DNA of 64,000 nucleotides from Dryococelus australis (GCA_029891345.1 CM057009.1:233731178-233795177), one strand, 5' to 3'. Numbered from the stretch's first letter, positions 34,020 to 46,699 are shown. Notes: a model not told the origin generated them from the sequence alone. Program-made: numbers and translations.

Positions 34020-36816
34020 TCACTAAATGTAATTTTTCTTCCTATAAATGGATCATAATTAAATTAATTATTATTATAATTAACTATGCATCTATAAACT
34101 AGATCTTTTCTAAAATTTAAGGAAGAGAAAGTGTGTGAAACTCTGTGTTTATAATTTGGGACCCTAAGCGCTACATTATTTAAAATATATGAACATATAT
34201 GACTGAAATGAGTTTATTAAAAATAAGCCATCACAAATTTCTCTACGTAATTTAAGATTTTGATTGTTGTATCTTACAAGTTCATTACTATAAATAAAAT
34301 CTTAACCATTGGAAAATCTAAGACATAATAGTTTCAAAACATTTTTTTTAACATTTTCTATTGTAGTTGTATCAGTGTTTGTAATATTATTCCATATTAC
34401 AGAACAGTACTCAATCTTAGACCTAATTAAATAATAATACAAACATAGTAACAAATCAGGTGTGGAAGCTATAAACGTAATATATTTAATTAAGCTAAAA
34501 GTATGACTAATATTACTAATTAAGCTATCAACATTACAATGAAAGAATAATTTACAATCTAAAATCACTCCTAAATCATGTATATAGTCTACTCTGTTGA
34601 TTACAAAATTGTTAACAAAATAATTATGCATAATAGGATTTGTTTTCATACTGAATGTATTGCACATAGTTTTGGTTTCATTTAAAGCCATTACGTTATT
34701 TTTACACCAATTTCTAATTGCAGCAATATCCTTTTGTAGCAGTACACAATCCCGCTCCTCCCTAACACACTTATAAATCTTAAAATCATCGGCATAGAGA
34801 AGTGCACGAGCATGTTTCACTACACCAATAACATCACTCATAAAAATGTTAAAGAGCAGCAGAGAGTGTGTTCCACCTTGAGGAACATCAGACATTACTG
34901 GATACAAATTGGAGTATTCTTACCACAAATTTCCTATCTAAAAAATGATTAGTAAACTAATTAATATAAGAATCGTTGAGGCCTATGTCATGAAGTTTTT
35001 TTAAAATAACTACATGTTGACAAGTGTCAAATGCTTTCTTAAGATCAAAGAAAATTACATCCATTTGGTTTCTGGTTAGCACTTTATTATATAAATTGTT
35101 CACAAAGTTAAACAAATTTGTTGTGGTCTTTTCCCAGCTTGAAAGCCGTATTGTAATTTAGATATTAAATATTTTGTATGAAAATTCAGATTTCTATGGA
35201 TTACCTTTTCGGATACTTTAGAAGAACTACATAACAATGATATGGACTTATAGTTATTTATATCTTGTTTGTTACCTTTCTCAAAAATAGGAACTACAAT
35301 TACTTTCTTCCAAAGCATAAGAAAAACACCACTAACAATATTATAATTAAAAATATGTGTAAGAAGTGGGGTTAATGAAATAGCACAACCTTTAATTATA
35401 AAATTAGATATGCCATCATAGCCTGTAGCTTTGCTGCTTTTAAGCTGTTTGATCGCTCAAAAAAACCATTCTTTGTGAAAGAACAGGTGATTCAGTGAGT
35501 ATATTATTAGCTTGGTATTCATTTTGATAATTGTTCTGAAAAATTTTTTGCACATACATTTTTACAAAATAACTACCAAATAAATCTGTAAGTTATAAAG
35601 AATCATGAACTACTTTATTATTTACAAACAGTGTTATATTTTCATTAAAACCTTTCATTATTTTAACATAATTCCAGAACTGATTTGGATCATGTTTCAA
35701 ATTATTATTAATATTTGATAACCAGATCCTTTTATCTAATTGAATTTTGTCCTTCACAATTTTGCGATATTTCGAAAAACGTGAATAATTTGAAACTGAT
35801 TTTGTTTTTTATACACCCTAAAAAGGTGTTCCTTCCTTTTTAATAATTTTATCAGGCCTTTAGAAAATCAAAAGCGATATTTTCTATGTCTCTCTTGTTG
35901 CTTTCGTATGTACTGATCAATGAGAATTTGTAAGTTATTTGTTAGGTAATCAACCATCTGATTAATATCTTTCATCTGCTAAAGAGGGTTCCAATCCACA
36001 CAGTTTAATGAATGGTATAGCGATAGGTAATCTCCCTTCCTATAATTTCTAATATAGTTTGGAGTTTTACTAACTTTAAAATTTCTTGTCTATGTTTTGC
36101 CATGACAGAGTAGGGAAGGGTGGTAAGTATCTTCCTCAACAATTGGATCAACAGATTTGTCAACAATAATGTATAAATTTGAAAACACTAAATCTACTAA
36201 TTCTGAAGATCGTTTACTGAAATTAAACTAATCCAAAATTGAGTAAATTTATAAATTGTAAAAGAGATTGGCCTTTGAGTTTATTATAATATTGCACAAT
36301 ATTCTGTGTATGTGAGGAATTCCAGTCTATTCCCGGTATATTAAAATCACCTAGAATTATTATTTGATTAGGATAATTTATTAGTTTGGCCTCTAAATAT
36401 GTAAAATAGTCACTAACCTCTACAACTGATAATTGTGCGGGAAGATACAGGTTACCAATAAGAATTTTATTTCCATTTATGCTACTAATTTCAATTCAAA
36501 CAGATTCAATATTTTCTCCATCGAACTCGAATTTTTTAATAACATGTGGTTAAGTCAAAACGTGTATAGCTGTTAAGACACCTCCTCCTCTACTGAGGGT
36601 AGTCAACTTAGCATCCCTATCTTTTTGAAATATACTAAATGTATCAGGAAAGTAATGTGCATCTATACTATTTTCATTAAACCATTTTTCAGTTAGACAG
36701 ATAATAGAATATTCAACACTATTAATATTTTGAAAAAATTGTTCTGATTTTGTTTTCAAACCCCTATTATTCTGATAATAGATATTAAAGTCTCTAAAAG
36801 GCATTAATGAAGCCAA
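34020..36816 (-). pseudogene. LINE copy B ORF2, RT domain largely readable
   Basis: The endonuclease begins FRDFNIYYQNNRGLKTKS and includes ICLTEKWFNENS and SRGGGVLTAIH (36816-36560). RT fingers: VIVVPIFEKGNKQDINNYKS (35310-35250) and SKLQYGFQAGKRPQQ. A 600-base frame (34907-34302) holds DVPQGGTHSLLLFN, the catalytic ALLYADDFKIYKC and the thumb IHDLGVILDCKLFF, followed by SKIEYCSVIWN. All RT catalytic motifs visible in this frame are intact apart from the usual SSGVPQGS changed to SDVPQGG. A stop near 34908-34920 and many upstream stops make it non-functional. Confidence 0.85.
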
Positions 36817-36975
36817 CCAGTAGCAACTCTGTCTGCCTCATTTATGTTGTGTCCACAACAGCTCCTCCTGCCACCTCATTATTGTTTTCCACAGGCTGTC
36901 CTTCTGTTCTAGTGTTAGACGCATTTGTAGTAATAAATAGTTGCTCGTTCTGCAGCCTACCATAAAATGGGCTAA

Positions 36976-37182
36976 TCAGGCAGCTGCCGGCCAAAAGACA
37001 GTATTAAAAATTCTGTCGAAGTCTGACTCTACAATTGAGACATAGAAAGATGAATATGTATCATAGGGTGTTTTTAATTTTGCAACTTTGAGATTGGTAA
37101 TGTTCAGTTCTTGTTTAATATATGTAACAATGTCATTCTCCTGAACTTCAAGAGAAAATGTAGAGACAAACAGTGCTTTCAT
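36976..37182 (-). pseudogene. LINE copy B ORF1 C-terminal domain
   Basis: It begins MKALFVSTFSLEVQENDIVT and continues through VAKLKTPYDTYSSFYVSI to VFWPAAA. It is the same nucleic-acid-binding domain as in copies A and C. The upstream half of ORF1 is absent because the copy is truncated here. Confidence 0.8.
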
Positions 37183-37429
37183 TAATAATAATATTATTTA
37201 TTTATTTGAAGAGCTTAAAATGCCGATCAACAGTTTTTAAAAACCAATAATAAGAATGCACATTAGAAATTACATACAGAACAAAACACATGACAACACA
37301 GGACAATAACAAGACAGACATTAGGACATAGAACAAACAAATAGAACAGATTAAAGGAAACACAAAAAGAATTTATTAATTAACAATCTTTACACAGAGG
37401 AAGAAATCCAGTAATGTTTATTTATCTAA

Positions 37430-40056
37430 TATAATATTTGCAGAGATCCCTGAAAGTGATTTTCCTTTCCAGAAATGGATCAAAATCAGAAAAAAATTTC
37501 ATATAATTTTTAATACATCTGTTTACTAAGTCATTTTTATAAACTAAGGAAGAGAAGGTGTGTGAAATTCTGTGTGTATACAAAGGTATTTTTAAACTCA
37601 CTTTATTATTTACAACTGAACAAGAAATAAAAGCTTAAAAGGAATTAATTAAAAATAAAGCGTCATTAATATTGCGTCGTTCTTTTAAAGTCGGGGTCTT
37701 AAATCTAGCTAATTCATTAATATAGTTCAATTCTACATTAATAGGAAATCTGATGGAAATTAATTTAAATATATATTTTTTTAATATTTCTATATGTATT
37801 GGTATCATTCAGAGTAATGTAATTTCATATAACAGAGCAATAATCTAATTTAGATCTAACAAGTGATTAGTATAAACATAAAAGAGAGTCAGGGGCTGAG
37901 GCAGAACATGTAATAAATTTGATTAAACCTAAGGTCCAACTAGTATTACTAATTAGACTATTTACATGAACATGGAAATAAAGTTTGAAGTCACAGATGA
38001 CTCCTAGATCTCTTACAAACTCCACTCTGATCATTAAAACATTATTGCCATGATATTTATAAATAGTTGGGTTGGTTTTCATTGTAAATGAAATACAGAG
38101 GGTCTTATTTACATTAAGATTCATTACATTTGTATTACACCAATTACAAATGGCTAAAGTATCTTTTTGCAGTAGTAAGCAGTCAGCGCCGCCCTTAAAA
38201 CGTTTGTAAATCTTTAGATCATCGGCATATAGCAGTGCATGTAAATGACTAATTATGTCGATGATATCATTTACAAAAATAGTGGCACCAAGGTGCTACC
38301 CTGAGGGACACCAGAATATACAGGATGAGAGGTTTAAATATGAGTTTTTTAATTTAACTACAAAACTTTTTTTGAAAAGTAATTGGGAAACCATTTACAG
38401 TATGATAAATCTCGTCCTAAAATGTTTTAATTTATGTAAAATAATATGATGTTGACAGGTGTCAATCTATATGTAAATCAAAAAATATAACATCTTTTTG
38501 GATATTGGCCTGTAATTGTTGACATTGTGTTTGTTTCCCATTTTGAAAATTGGAACAACTACTGCACGTTTCCAAATATTGGGGCAGATGCCACTCGAGA
38601 GGCTAAAGTTGAATATATGAGAATAGGAGTGAGAATATCAGCACATCCTTTAATGATGAAACTGGGGATGTCTTCGCAGCCTGTAGCTTTAGTGCTTTTA
38701 AGCTTCTTTATAGCCCATAATACAATTCCTTGAGATATAACAGGGGAACAAATGACAAGATTTTTAGAATGAATAGTTGAATCAAGACTATTGTCAGATG
38801 GAGTAGAAACAAACCCTTTAGTAAAATGGTTTGCAAAAATATCTACCAGTAGACCAGAGTCTTGCTTCATTTTATTTTCAACTGTTAACAAAATAGATTC
38901 TTTATAACCTTTTTTCATTAAATTTACATAATTCCAGAATTTTCTAGGTTCTTTTTTAAGGTTATTATTAATTTTGGATTGCCAAGGAATTTTCGCAGAT
39001 TTAATTTTGACTTTAATAAGTTTCCTTAATTCAGAAAAGCACGAGTAGTTAAAGTCAGGTTTGTTTTTTTGTAAAGTCTGTGAAAATGTTCCTTCTTTTT
39101 TAACAATCTGATCAAGTCGTGTGAAAACCAAACTGGATATTTATTTTTTGTAAATTTGAATCTTGGAATACGAGAGTTGATTAACAATTGTAGATTACTA
39201 GTTAAGTATTCTACCGTTGAGTTAACGTCTTCCATCTGAAAGCTTGGAAGTCAATCAAAACTGTTAATTGCTAAATAAAGGGCTAGATAGTCACCCTTTT
39301 GATAATTTGTATTATAGAACTGAATATTGTTTTATGCTTTTCAAAATCTACAAAGCCTTGACAACAAACTGTTGGATGATATTTATCTTGCTCTATCAAA
39401 GGATAGATGGATTTAACAACACAAGTATAAAAATTGGCAAAAACTAAATCTAATGATTAGGAATCCAGTTTAGAAAAATTATACTTTTCAAGGGTAAGTG
39501 AACTAATAATTTGTAGAAGGGATTGACCTTTTTATTTATTATAATAATACAGAATGTTTTGTGTATGAAGTGTTTTCCAGTCAATTCCAGGAACATTAAA
39601 ATCCCGCAATAATGATTTGATAATAGTAGTTAGCTAATTTTGTTTCTAAAAAAGAAAAATAATATTAAAAATCATCCACTGACAATTGTGGAGGAAGATA
39701 AATATTTCCAATTAATACTTTGTTAACATTATTAGTTATTATTTCAACCCAGAATGATTCAATATTTTCTTTGTGAAATTCAAATTTTTGTTGAAGTGGG
39801 AAAAATATAATTGATTGACAGCTATTAAAACACCACCTCCTCTATTTGGATTAGTTAGGCAGGCGTCATGATCTTTTCGAAAAACACTGTAATGATAAGG
39901 AAAATAGTGTGAAATTACAGTAGCATTATTGAACAATGTTTCTGTTAAACAAATCATTGAAAAATTTGTACTATTGATATTTAAAGAGAACAGGAAAGAT
40001 TTATTTCTAAGCCCTCTGACATTTTGATAATATAGATCAAGTTCCCGCAGTGGCAT
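37430..40056 (-). pseudogene. LINE copy A ORF2, broken
   Basis: Endonuclease: MPLRELDLYYQNVRGLRNKS, ICLTETLFNNATV, NPNRGGGVLIAVNQ (40056-39830). Linker: EDVNSTVEYLTSN and KYPVWFSHDLIRLLKKKEHF (39235-39060). RT N-terminal region: a 190-codon frame at 39131-38559 with PRKFWNYVNLMKKGYKES and LKSTKATGCEDIPSFIIKG. The LYADD catalytic phrase lies near 38240-38215 out of frame with that segment, and the thumb (VRDLGVICDFKLYF) lies at 38124-37867. Part of the palm between 38560 and 38260 is deleted. Confidence 0.85.
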
Positions 40057-40212
40057 TTAATTTAGGAGTTAGCACCTCCGATTGCCTATACATAATTTAG
40101 GACTTATAAGTTACAGCTCATCCTGCCACTTCATTACATAGTTCATTTGGGAGAGTAGACTCACTATCTGAAGTGAAAATTTGGTCATCTAAGAGTCTGC
40201 CATAAAATGGAC

Positions 40213-41054
40213 TTATAAGCAGCCTACCGGCCATAATATTGTGTTAAAAATGTGGTGAAAATCAGATTCGACCACGTCTACATAGGAGGAATATGTGTTA
40301 TATCTCGTTTTTAGTTTAGCCACATTTAAATTGGACACTTTGATTTCTTGGTTAATATAGGTGACAATTTTGTTTTCGTGCACTTCAGGAGAGAAGCACG
40401 AGACAAAGAGCGCTTTCATACGCCATTTAGCTGTTTTCAGGGCAGCCTTGATGTTATCATTGTGTCGCACTCCAAGCTGAATGAGCTTTCTTGCTGACAC
40501 TTGCTTGGTGGCAAGAGGGCCGCTATCGGTGGATGTTTTCATGCTACTTCTGCTGACTAGCATGAACCTGTCGTCATCGGCAGCTGGCTGCTTGGGTGAT
40601 CCTGTCTGCGTGGCATTTTTAGTGTTTACTCTTAACCCCGACAGGACTTTGCCGTATGAAACCTTGTTAACACTGTCACTTACAACAGAAGTAGAGTTTT
40701 TCCCAGCAATTTCACTTTACAACTTTTTATGCTGATTTAACTGCTGATTTATTTGAATAGGGTGCGAAACCCCTAAAACCTCACTGGAAAAACCACAGGA
40801 GCACACTGTTTCTTATCATTTGTTATTAGCAAACTCTTAAATAGTGCACACAATAGTGAATTATCTTCCTTGAGTTCCTTAACTTCTTTAGAAAGTTCTT
40901 CGATCTTATTGCACAAAGTTTGAAACACAGATTGAACACTAGAGTCCATGGTGTCTGCAATTTTTGCTGATGTTTCTTCTTGAGTAGAGATATTATTATC
41001 TTCAAGTGATATCGTAACTGCAATGTCTTTTGAGTGCACTGAAGACTTCTCCAC
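40213..41054 (-). pseudogene. LINE copy A ORF1
   Basis: The N-terminal frame (41054-40773) has a coiled coil (CNKIEELSKEVKELKEDNSL). The C-terminal frame (40563-40213) has MKALFVSCFSPEVHENKIVT, then VAKLKTRYNTYSSYVDVV and ILWPVGCL. The two are separated by broken sequence at 40570-40770. The stop lies about 155 bases upstream of the ORF2 start. Confidence 0.8.
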
Positions 41055-41060
41055 ACTATT

Positions 41061-42231
41061 AGTCTATTTTTTTTAGGAGTAACTAAACATGTTTATTGCC
41101 TCATCACATCTCACAACGGTATTCTTCATCATTAGTCGAGCCAGTACAATGGCAATAATAATAATAACAACAAATAAATAAACTTTAAATCTGACCATGA
41201 AGAGATCCTTATTGTTATAGATTAAAATGAGAAACAATTAAAATAACAACCATTGGCCTAATTAACTTTTTTTTTATATTAGGTTTTAATATATCTTCCT
41301 TCTATTTGTTTGTTTTGCTAGGGTAGTACAGTATGTAGAAACTTTCAGGAATTAAAATTTTAAGTAAATACATTTCTCTCAAACACATCTACTGTCGTGT
41401 TTTTCCACTTTGGAGATGTGAGCCTTTTTCTCAATATGTGAGCATTAGTCAGACATTAAACATCCCTTACATCCCTCCAGAGAATTTTGTCTCTGTCCAC
41501 TGTCAATTTCTCATCTTTTTCTCCTCCTTTCCACTCCCAGATGAGGTCATCCCAGGGGGCTGGAAAATAGTGAAGCACCTTATGATTGTTGTGGTATCAG
41601 TGCATTTCTACATTATAAGGGCTATTTACTTTATCTGCAAACTATGCTGGTTTGGTGCTAGAAACTTATTTTCACTTGGATTAATAGTAGAAATGTATTA
41701 TGCAGTGTTGCATTTCATTACAGAATACCTAATCATTCAGACAGATTTTCAAATTTCTACAGCCTGGCTACAGGTCTAAGAGACATAAAACCACAATGTG
41801 TGTGAGAAAATTTTTAATATCTCGTATACTGTAAATAAAAATCCTTCACAGTGCATGTTGATTATCTAGTCAAAATAACATAAAATAGTTATGTAGTTAG
41901 ATAAATATGGCAAAATTTTAATGGAGCACTTTAAAAATCAACCTTAATTTTTAATATAAATTTTTTTCATGTATTTCATTATAATGGCATATTTTAACAT
42001 AAATGCTCACTGAAGTACTTTCAATTAAGTTTACAGTGGGGTTAGGAACAAAGATCTTTTTAGAAAAGTACAGTGTTAAATTAGTGGCAGCTGAATTTTA
42101 TTGCTTAGTACATGTAAGAACAAACACTTAGAAATCAGCTTGATAGTTATGAATTAATTTTTCTGACAGTTTGATAATATCGCTTGATTGACACATCATT
42201 ACATCAGAAATTTTTTTTTTCGTTTGCCAAT
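41061..42231. other. AT-rich spacer
   Basis: No domain recognised. A frame at 41438-41779 has a hydrophobic translation without known homology that I can name. Confidence 0.5.
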
Positions 42232-42310
42232 TGTTGTGTAAGTAACCAAGGGTTGACAGCATTACCAATAATATTTTTTTACAGTTTTTCATGGTGACCG
42301 GTATGTAACA
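42232..42310 (+). repeat. Short LTR-like repeat, copy 1
   Basis: A 79-base unit starting TGTTGTGTAAGTAAC and ending GGTATGTAACA. It is related along its length to the 92-base unit at 58789-58880; both contain AAGGGTTRACAGCATTRCCA and end in complementary TGTT...AACA termini. This layout fits a very short LTR or a miniature element. Confidence 0.55.
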
Positions 42311-42460
42311 GTAATGTAATGATTGGAACAAAGTACTGAAAAACAACAGTGGTGATGACGATGGGATGTTGGATAACTTGTAGGTTTTATAAAAGTGTAA
42401 TTTTGATATTCAAAGCTGAGAAGTTTGTTCCTCTGAAAATTTGTAAGAATTGTGTATTGT

Positions 42461-42532
42461 ATCGCTGAGAATCAAACCCAGTTTGCCTTGGTGGGAGATG
42501 AATACTCTAGCTGTTACACCACCATGGCTTCT
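42461..42532 (-). mobile_element. tRNA-derived SINE head
   Basis: On the minus strand the sequence TGGTGTAACAGCTAGAGTAT (A-box region), then CTCCCACCAAGG, then GGGTTTGATTCTC (B-box) follows tRNA spacing. The B-box differs from GGTTCGAATCC by a few bases. The body beyond 42461 is not recognisable. Confidence 0.6.
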
Positions 42533-42539
42533 GTGTGCC

Positions 42540-43313
42540 TAAGCATTCAGTTATTGTCTAATGACATTATTTCTTTAAAATATTTTATTAAAATGGAATA
42601 TGTGTTTCTGACTTTGGTTTGGGTTTGCAAAATCTGACACTTTTTTTTGTAACTTTGGAACATTTATAGATAGCACCTTGGGCATCCAGTCTGATGACTT
42701 GAGTTTCGAAAAGTCAGTGAGTATAGATAGCCATGTAATTAATTCAAATCAGCAGTAGGCAATGTGTGTTGGAGAATGTTGGTAGTTGAGGAAAATGGTG
42801 TAAAGCAAGATATTCTAATGGTAAGGACACGTATATAGGGAACACCTTTATAAACATCAGTGACCTCCAGGTGTAGGTGGAAGACAGTTCCAAAAAAGGA
42901 TGTTGCCAGTAACATTCAGAACATTTGATACAAGGCTGGTTTTACTCAGGTATAAGTGTTACAACTGTAGTCCTCAAGGGCAGCGGAAGGTGATTATTAT
43001 AAGGGGTCAAGAATCAGAATTGGAAAATAAAAAAACTTTTCTGCCTACAAACAAGATTTTACTTTGAAATTAGTACTAGCAAATATCACAGTACCACAGA
43101 AAAGAATTCTAATGTCTTTAATATCAAGGCTTACTCAAAACTTGCATAATACACACACACTCCTTTTTATTTCAACATGTTAACTGATATTGTTTATAAA
43201 CAAATATCAGATCATACAATCTTGAAAATAATACTTAAATTGATGTTTAAATATTAATAACAAAAGTCATAGTTTTAGTGACTTAAACACAGGTTACATG
43301 TGGATAACTAGTT

Positions 43314-43314
<1 letters not shown>
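42540..43314. other. No recognised gene
   Basis: AT-rich sequence without notable frames. Confidence 0.5.

Positions 43315-43344
<30 letters not shown>
43315..43344 (-). repeat. Poly(A) run on the minus strand
   Basis: Thirty consecutive T on the plus strand join directly to the hAT coding remnant on the right. In the coding direction the frame runs straight into poly(A). Confidence 0.95.
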
Positions 43345-43346
<2 letters not shown>

Positions 43347-44110
43347 CCGATCCTGATGTACAGCCAATTCAGCCATGGAATTAATATGTTTTTGAATCAT
43401 TGTTGAATAAAGCCATGTTTTCAGATGCCGCACAGAGGAGAAAGTTCTTTCAGCTGTTGCCAATGTTGCTGGTAAAACAAGAAGCAGCTTTAAACAAGTG
43501 CATGCTTCTGAAAATAATTTTTGGTGTTGTGGCTTTTCTTTTCTTATGGGATCTAACACATCATTAATGCTATCAGTAGTAAGTTTTGTCAAGATAGCTA
43601 ATTGCCTTGTAAATTTCTTGACATTCAAATTGCCCTTGAAGTGATTTCTAATTGTAGCTCTTGATTTATAATGTTTTTTCCACCTCCTCATTTGATGACT
43701 TTTAAAGAACATTTTCAATTACCTTGTAAATAGCTACTCCGTTATGTTGAAAACATGATTCACTTTCATCTTTAATGCCGTCGATAACTGCAAAGTATTG
43801 TCTCCAGAACTGATCAGGGCTTGAATATTGTACCAGTTGTGATGCATATATTTTGTATTCCAAGCACTTTGTGGTTTTCAGACATGAGGAAGGCTAACTT
43901 GCTGTAAATCTAGATCTTCTCCTCATTCTTTAACTTTCTCCTATAACTCGGTTAACTTTTCCTCTGCTCTTAGCCCAGTAAGATACCCTTTAACTATTTC
44001 AGTTTGTCTCAAGGCGGATGTTATGCTGATATATGAAGGTTTGCAGATTTCTAGCAAGTTCCTCTGTAATGCCAAAAATTATTACTGCATCTTTGAGGTA
44101 AAATATCTTA
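43345..44110 (-). pseudogene. hAT transposase C-terminal (hATC) fragment
   Basis: The frame at 43718-43345 contains LKLLLVLPATLATAERTFSS and then VRHLKTWLYSTM, the dimerisation motif of hAT transposases, followed by MAELAVHQDRA. Upstream, up to about 44110, out-of-frame phrases such as RQTEIVKGYLTGLRAEEKL look like the helical insertion domain of the same protein. The DDE core is absent. The coding part ends in a 30-base poly(A) without a stop codon, which is unusual for a DNA transposon and could reflect either retroposition of a hAT-derived transcript or a chance insertion. Confidence 0.75.
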
Positions 44111-44369
44111 AGTACACAAAGATGAAAATTCATGATCACAAATATTCGTATCATCAATTTTCAAATTGTTACTACTAGTGTCCAGTTTGCCCGTATCTTC
44201 ACACTGTTCAATGATTTATATTCACTAATATTTACATCACTTCTCAATCTATTACTATTAGCCCCATAATCATAATTTTCAATACATTTTGATTTTCTTT
44301 GAAAAAAATCTGTTGTCCGTTTTCTTTATATTGTAGGGTCTATTAGTCTGTGACAACATCTGCATTATA

Positions 44370-44590
44370 GGCTATTCACAGTAAAGTGAGCACTTTTGAA
44401 AGCCCTCTCATTTGGAATAATAGTCAATAAATATATTTTATTTTAGCCTTAGACGTTAACTTTCGAGTGTGATGGAATATACACACTGTGTTTATTACTT
44501 CCCTAAGAAGGTGGTTAAAGGATAAAAAATAGCTGAAAGAAAAAAGTAACTAGGGCCTCAAAAGGGCTCACTTTACGGTGAGCAAGAGCC
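44370..44590. mobile_element. MITE of the GGCTnTTCACAGTAAAGTG family
   Basis: Left end GGCTATTCACAGTAAAGTGA and right end, reversed, GGCTCTTGCTCACCGTAAAG. The 221-base body includes ATATACACACTGTGTTTATT and GTAACTAGGGCCT. It is flanked by TATA on both sides. The copy at 62050 shares the interior closely. Confidence 0.8.
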
Positions 44591-44595
44591 TATAA

Positions 44596-46698
44596 CAGGG
44601 TGTCTAGAGACCTGGAAAACCTTGAATTGTCAGGAAATTTTGAGAAATAGCCTGGAAATTTTTAGTCGTGTTAACTATAATTCTTAATGCACTATTTATA
44701 GTTTTCCCTATTTGAATAATTAATTTCAGAGCAATTTGTACACTTACATATTAAAGTGTTTTGTTTAAACCACATCAAAATTGATTTAAAACCGCAAACC
44801 TATCACAGTGTCTACATGCAATGAAACTGTGTTCTCTTGATAGCTTCGATATATGATACTATTGAACAATCTTTTCAAGAGTTGCTATCAATTGATCAAT
44901 TACTTGACATGTCAGTGCTGAATTTTGAAGAGTTATGGTTTCATTGCCGGCAGATGGTTTAACTTGTTTTGAATTTTTGATAGCGATGTTGATGATTAAT
45001 CATAGATTTTTGTTTGGCTATCTGAAGAGAAGGCTCTTGTTTTGAAATTGCATTGTAAGGTAGGTAAATCATATTATATTTTGTTGTAATGGGATGATTT
45101 TGTGTTGTACGGTACAATTGAATAACACTGCACAATTTTGTGGTGTAGGCTATAAGTTATCAATTGAGAACAACTGGGTTTGGGGAAAAATATATTACAG
45201 CTATGTTTAAAAATATTGCGGTATTTATTTTGGTTAATTCATTCATTTAATCAGTGCTTTGACATCGGGTTGCAATTTGTTGGCGTGAATGAGCCAGATG
45301 ATAGGTTAGGCAACGTATTTTTGCAAGTGTCCCTGTCTAGAAGTGTGTGTACAAAAAGTATGTGTTTGGTATAGTTTGCATTATGATGCCTGAAAATTGA
45401 TTATATATAAGCAGTAAAGCACAGTTTTATTTACACTTGTGTGGCTTTTTGAACTACAATACACTTGCGAAATTAAATTTTCAATCTGTAGAATGTTTTG
45501 TGACTCAAAATCACGTATTTTATAAATGTTCATATTGTGATTTTTTTTAAACTTTGGTGGGCTGCTACCTAGAATTGAACCATTGTTTGCATAATTTTCC
45601 GTATAAGATAGCACAATTGTCATATTTCATGAAGGATTACTTCATGTAATTAATTATTTTGTATACTTTAAATTTGAGTTTAGCAACTGTATTAAAGATA
45701 TGTAATAATTTCATGTTTGCAAATACTTACAGTTTAAGTACATCCCAGAACAGTGTAAATTTATGCAAAGTCCATTAATTTTTTATTCATCTGCTGTAGA
45801 TCTTGCATTAACCTAACCAATAGATGAGTTCATATTCAGTGTTAAATTATTTGGTGGTATACAAATTTTTTTGCTTGATGGCAAAAATTTGGTTGATATT
45901 TCTTGCCATTAACTTAAAGGTAGGCCTATAGGAAGGTGGCCCAATAAAAGGAGCTAGCTGTCATCACAAAACATAAAGTAGCAGCTGAACTTGGTGAGCT
46001 TCAAGTAACAAAGAAAAAAAAGTGGAAGATACACAAAAGGAAAGTGCTCTTCTTGATTCCCAAATGGAAGCCCTCAATCATTAGTACAGTGATAGCTTTT
46101 GATCTTTTTTTCCCAGTAATATCCTAATATCTGATGTAATTCTTTTATATTTACCCATTGTTTCATTTTACAAGTAATTTTAAAGTCTACTACAATAATG
46201 AAACTAAACTTCATTGTAAGCATAGGCCAAAAATATTTTCAAATTATTTCATTCTTATAAAAAGTGCTATGCATCTTCTACAATGTATGTTAATTTCATT
46301 ATATATTAACAGGATTGTAAATGTGAAGTAATAGCATTTACCTCCAGTTACTTCAGCAGAACATGCATGAAGTTTCATTGGACAGCTACCAGTATTTCAG
46401 TGTTACTAAATGTACAGTAAACAGGTGAGCTTGTATTTTGGTGTACGTAATGCATAATATTTTGTAACCATCAAAATATTTTTATCTATGTGATATTGTT
46501 GTAACTTTATTTAATCTGTTGCATGGTATCCTATTGCAGGTTTGGTTCTGACAGCATTAAGTAATATATGTTTAACTTTAAAATATTTTTTCCCATGCCC
46601 AAATTATTTAAAGCTAGGTCTGGAAAATGTTTTATATTGCCTGTAAAACGTAGAAAAGTCAGGGAATTTCAAAAAATAGCGTATCACTAGACACCCTG
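44596..46698. mobile_element. hAT-like non-autonomous element
   Basis: The ends share CAGGGTGTCTAG in inverted orientation (44596 onward and 46698 backward) and have hAT-style subterminal sequence (CTGGAAAACCTTGAATTGTC; GAAAAGTCAGGGAATTTC). The length is 2.1 kb with no transposase frame. The 8 bases on each side do not match, so the target duplication is lost or the ends belong to different copies. The left end begins 6 bases after the MITE. Confidence 0.6.
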
Positions 46699-46699
46699 A

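Larger units (their letters stand above)
33745..37182 (-). mobile_element. LINE copy B, 5'-truncated
   Basis: This copy starts within ORF1 at the codon Met in MKALFVSTFS (37182), directly against the repeat tail of copy A. It runs leftwards through ORF2 to an A/T-rich 3' end at 33745-33775. The coding parts are less decayed than in C for RT and more decayed for the endonuclease C-terminus. Numerous stops are spread through 34910-36540. Confidence 0.8.
37183..41060 (-). mobile_element. LINE copy A, ORF1 plus ORF2
   Basis: This is the rightmost member of the array. ORF1 starts near 41054, ORF2 at 40056, and the 3' end is an A/T repeat (AAATAAATAAATAATATT on the minus strand, 37190-37207) that directly precedes copy B. 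The sequence right of 41060 has no clear 5' UTR monomers, so the 5' end may lack a promoter or be diverged. Deletions affect the RT palm near 38260-38560. Confidence 0.8.

Noticed and set aside
42461..42532. A functional tRNA gene on the minus strand
   Set aside because: A- and B-box regions are present but worn, and I could not complete an acceptor stem, so SINE head is the better call.
44596..46698. An 8 bp hAT target duplication around this element
   Set aside because: The flanking octamers (GCCTATAA and ATACAGTC) do not match.
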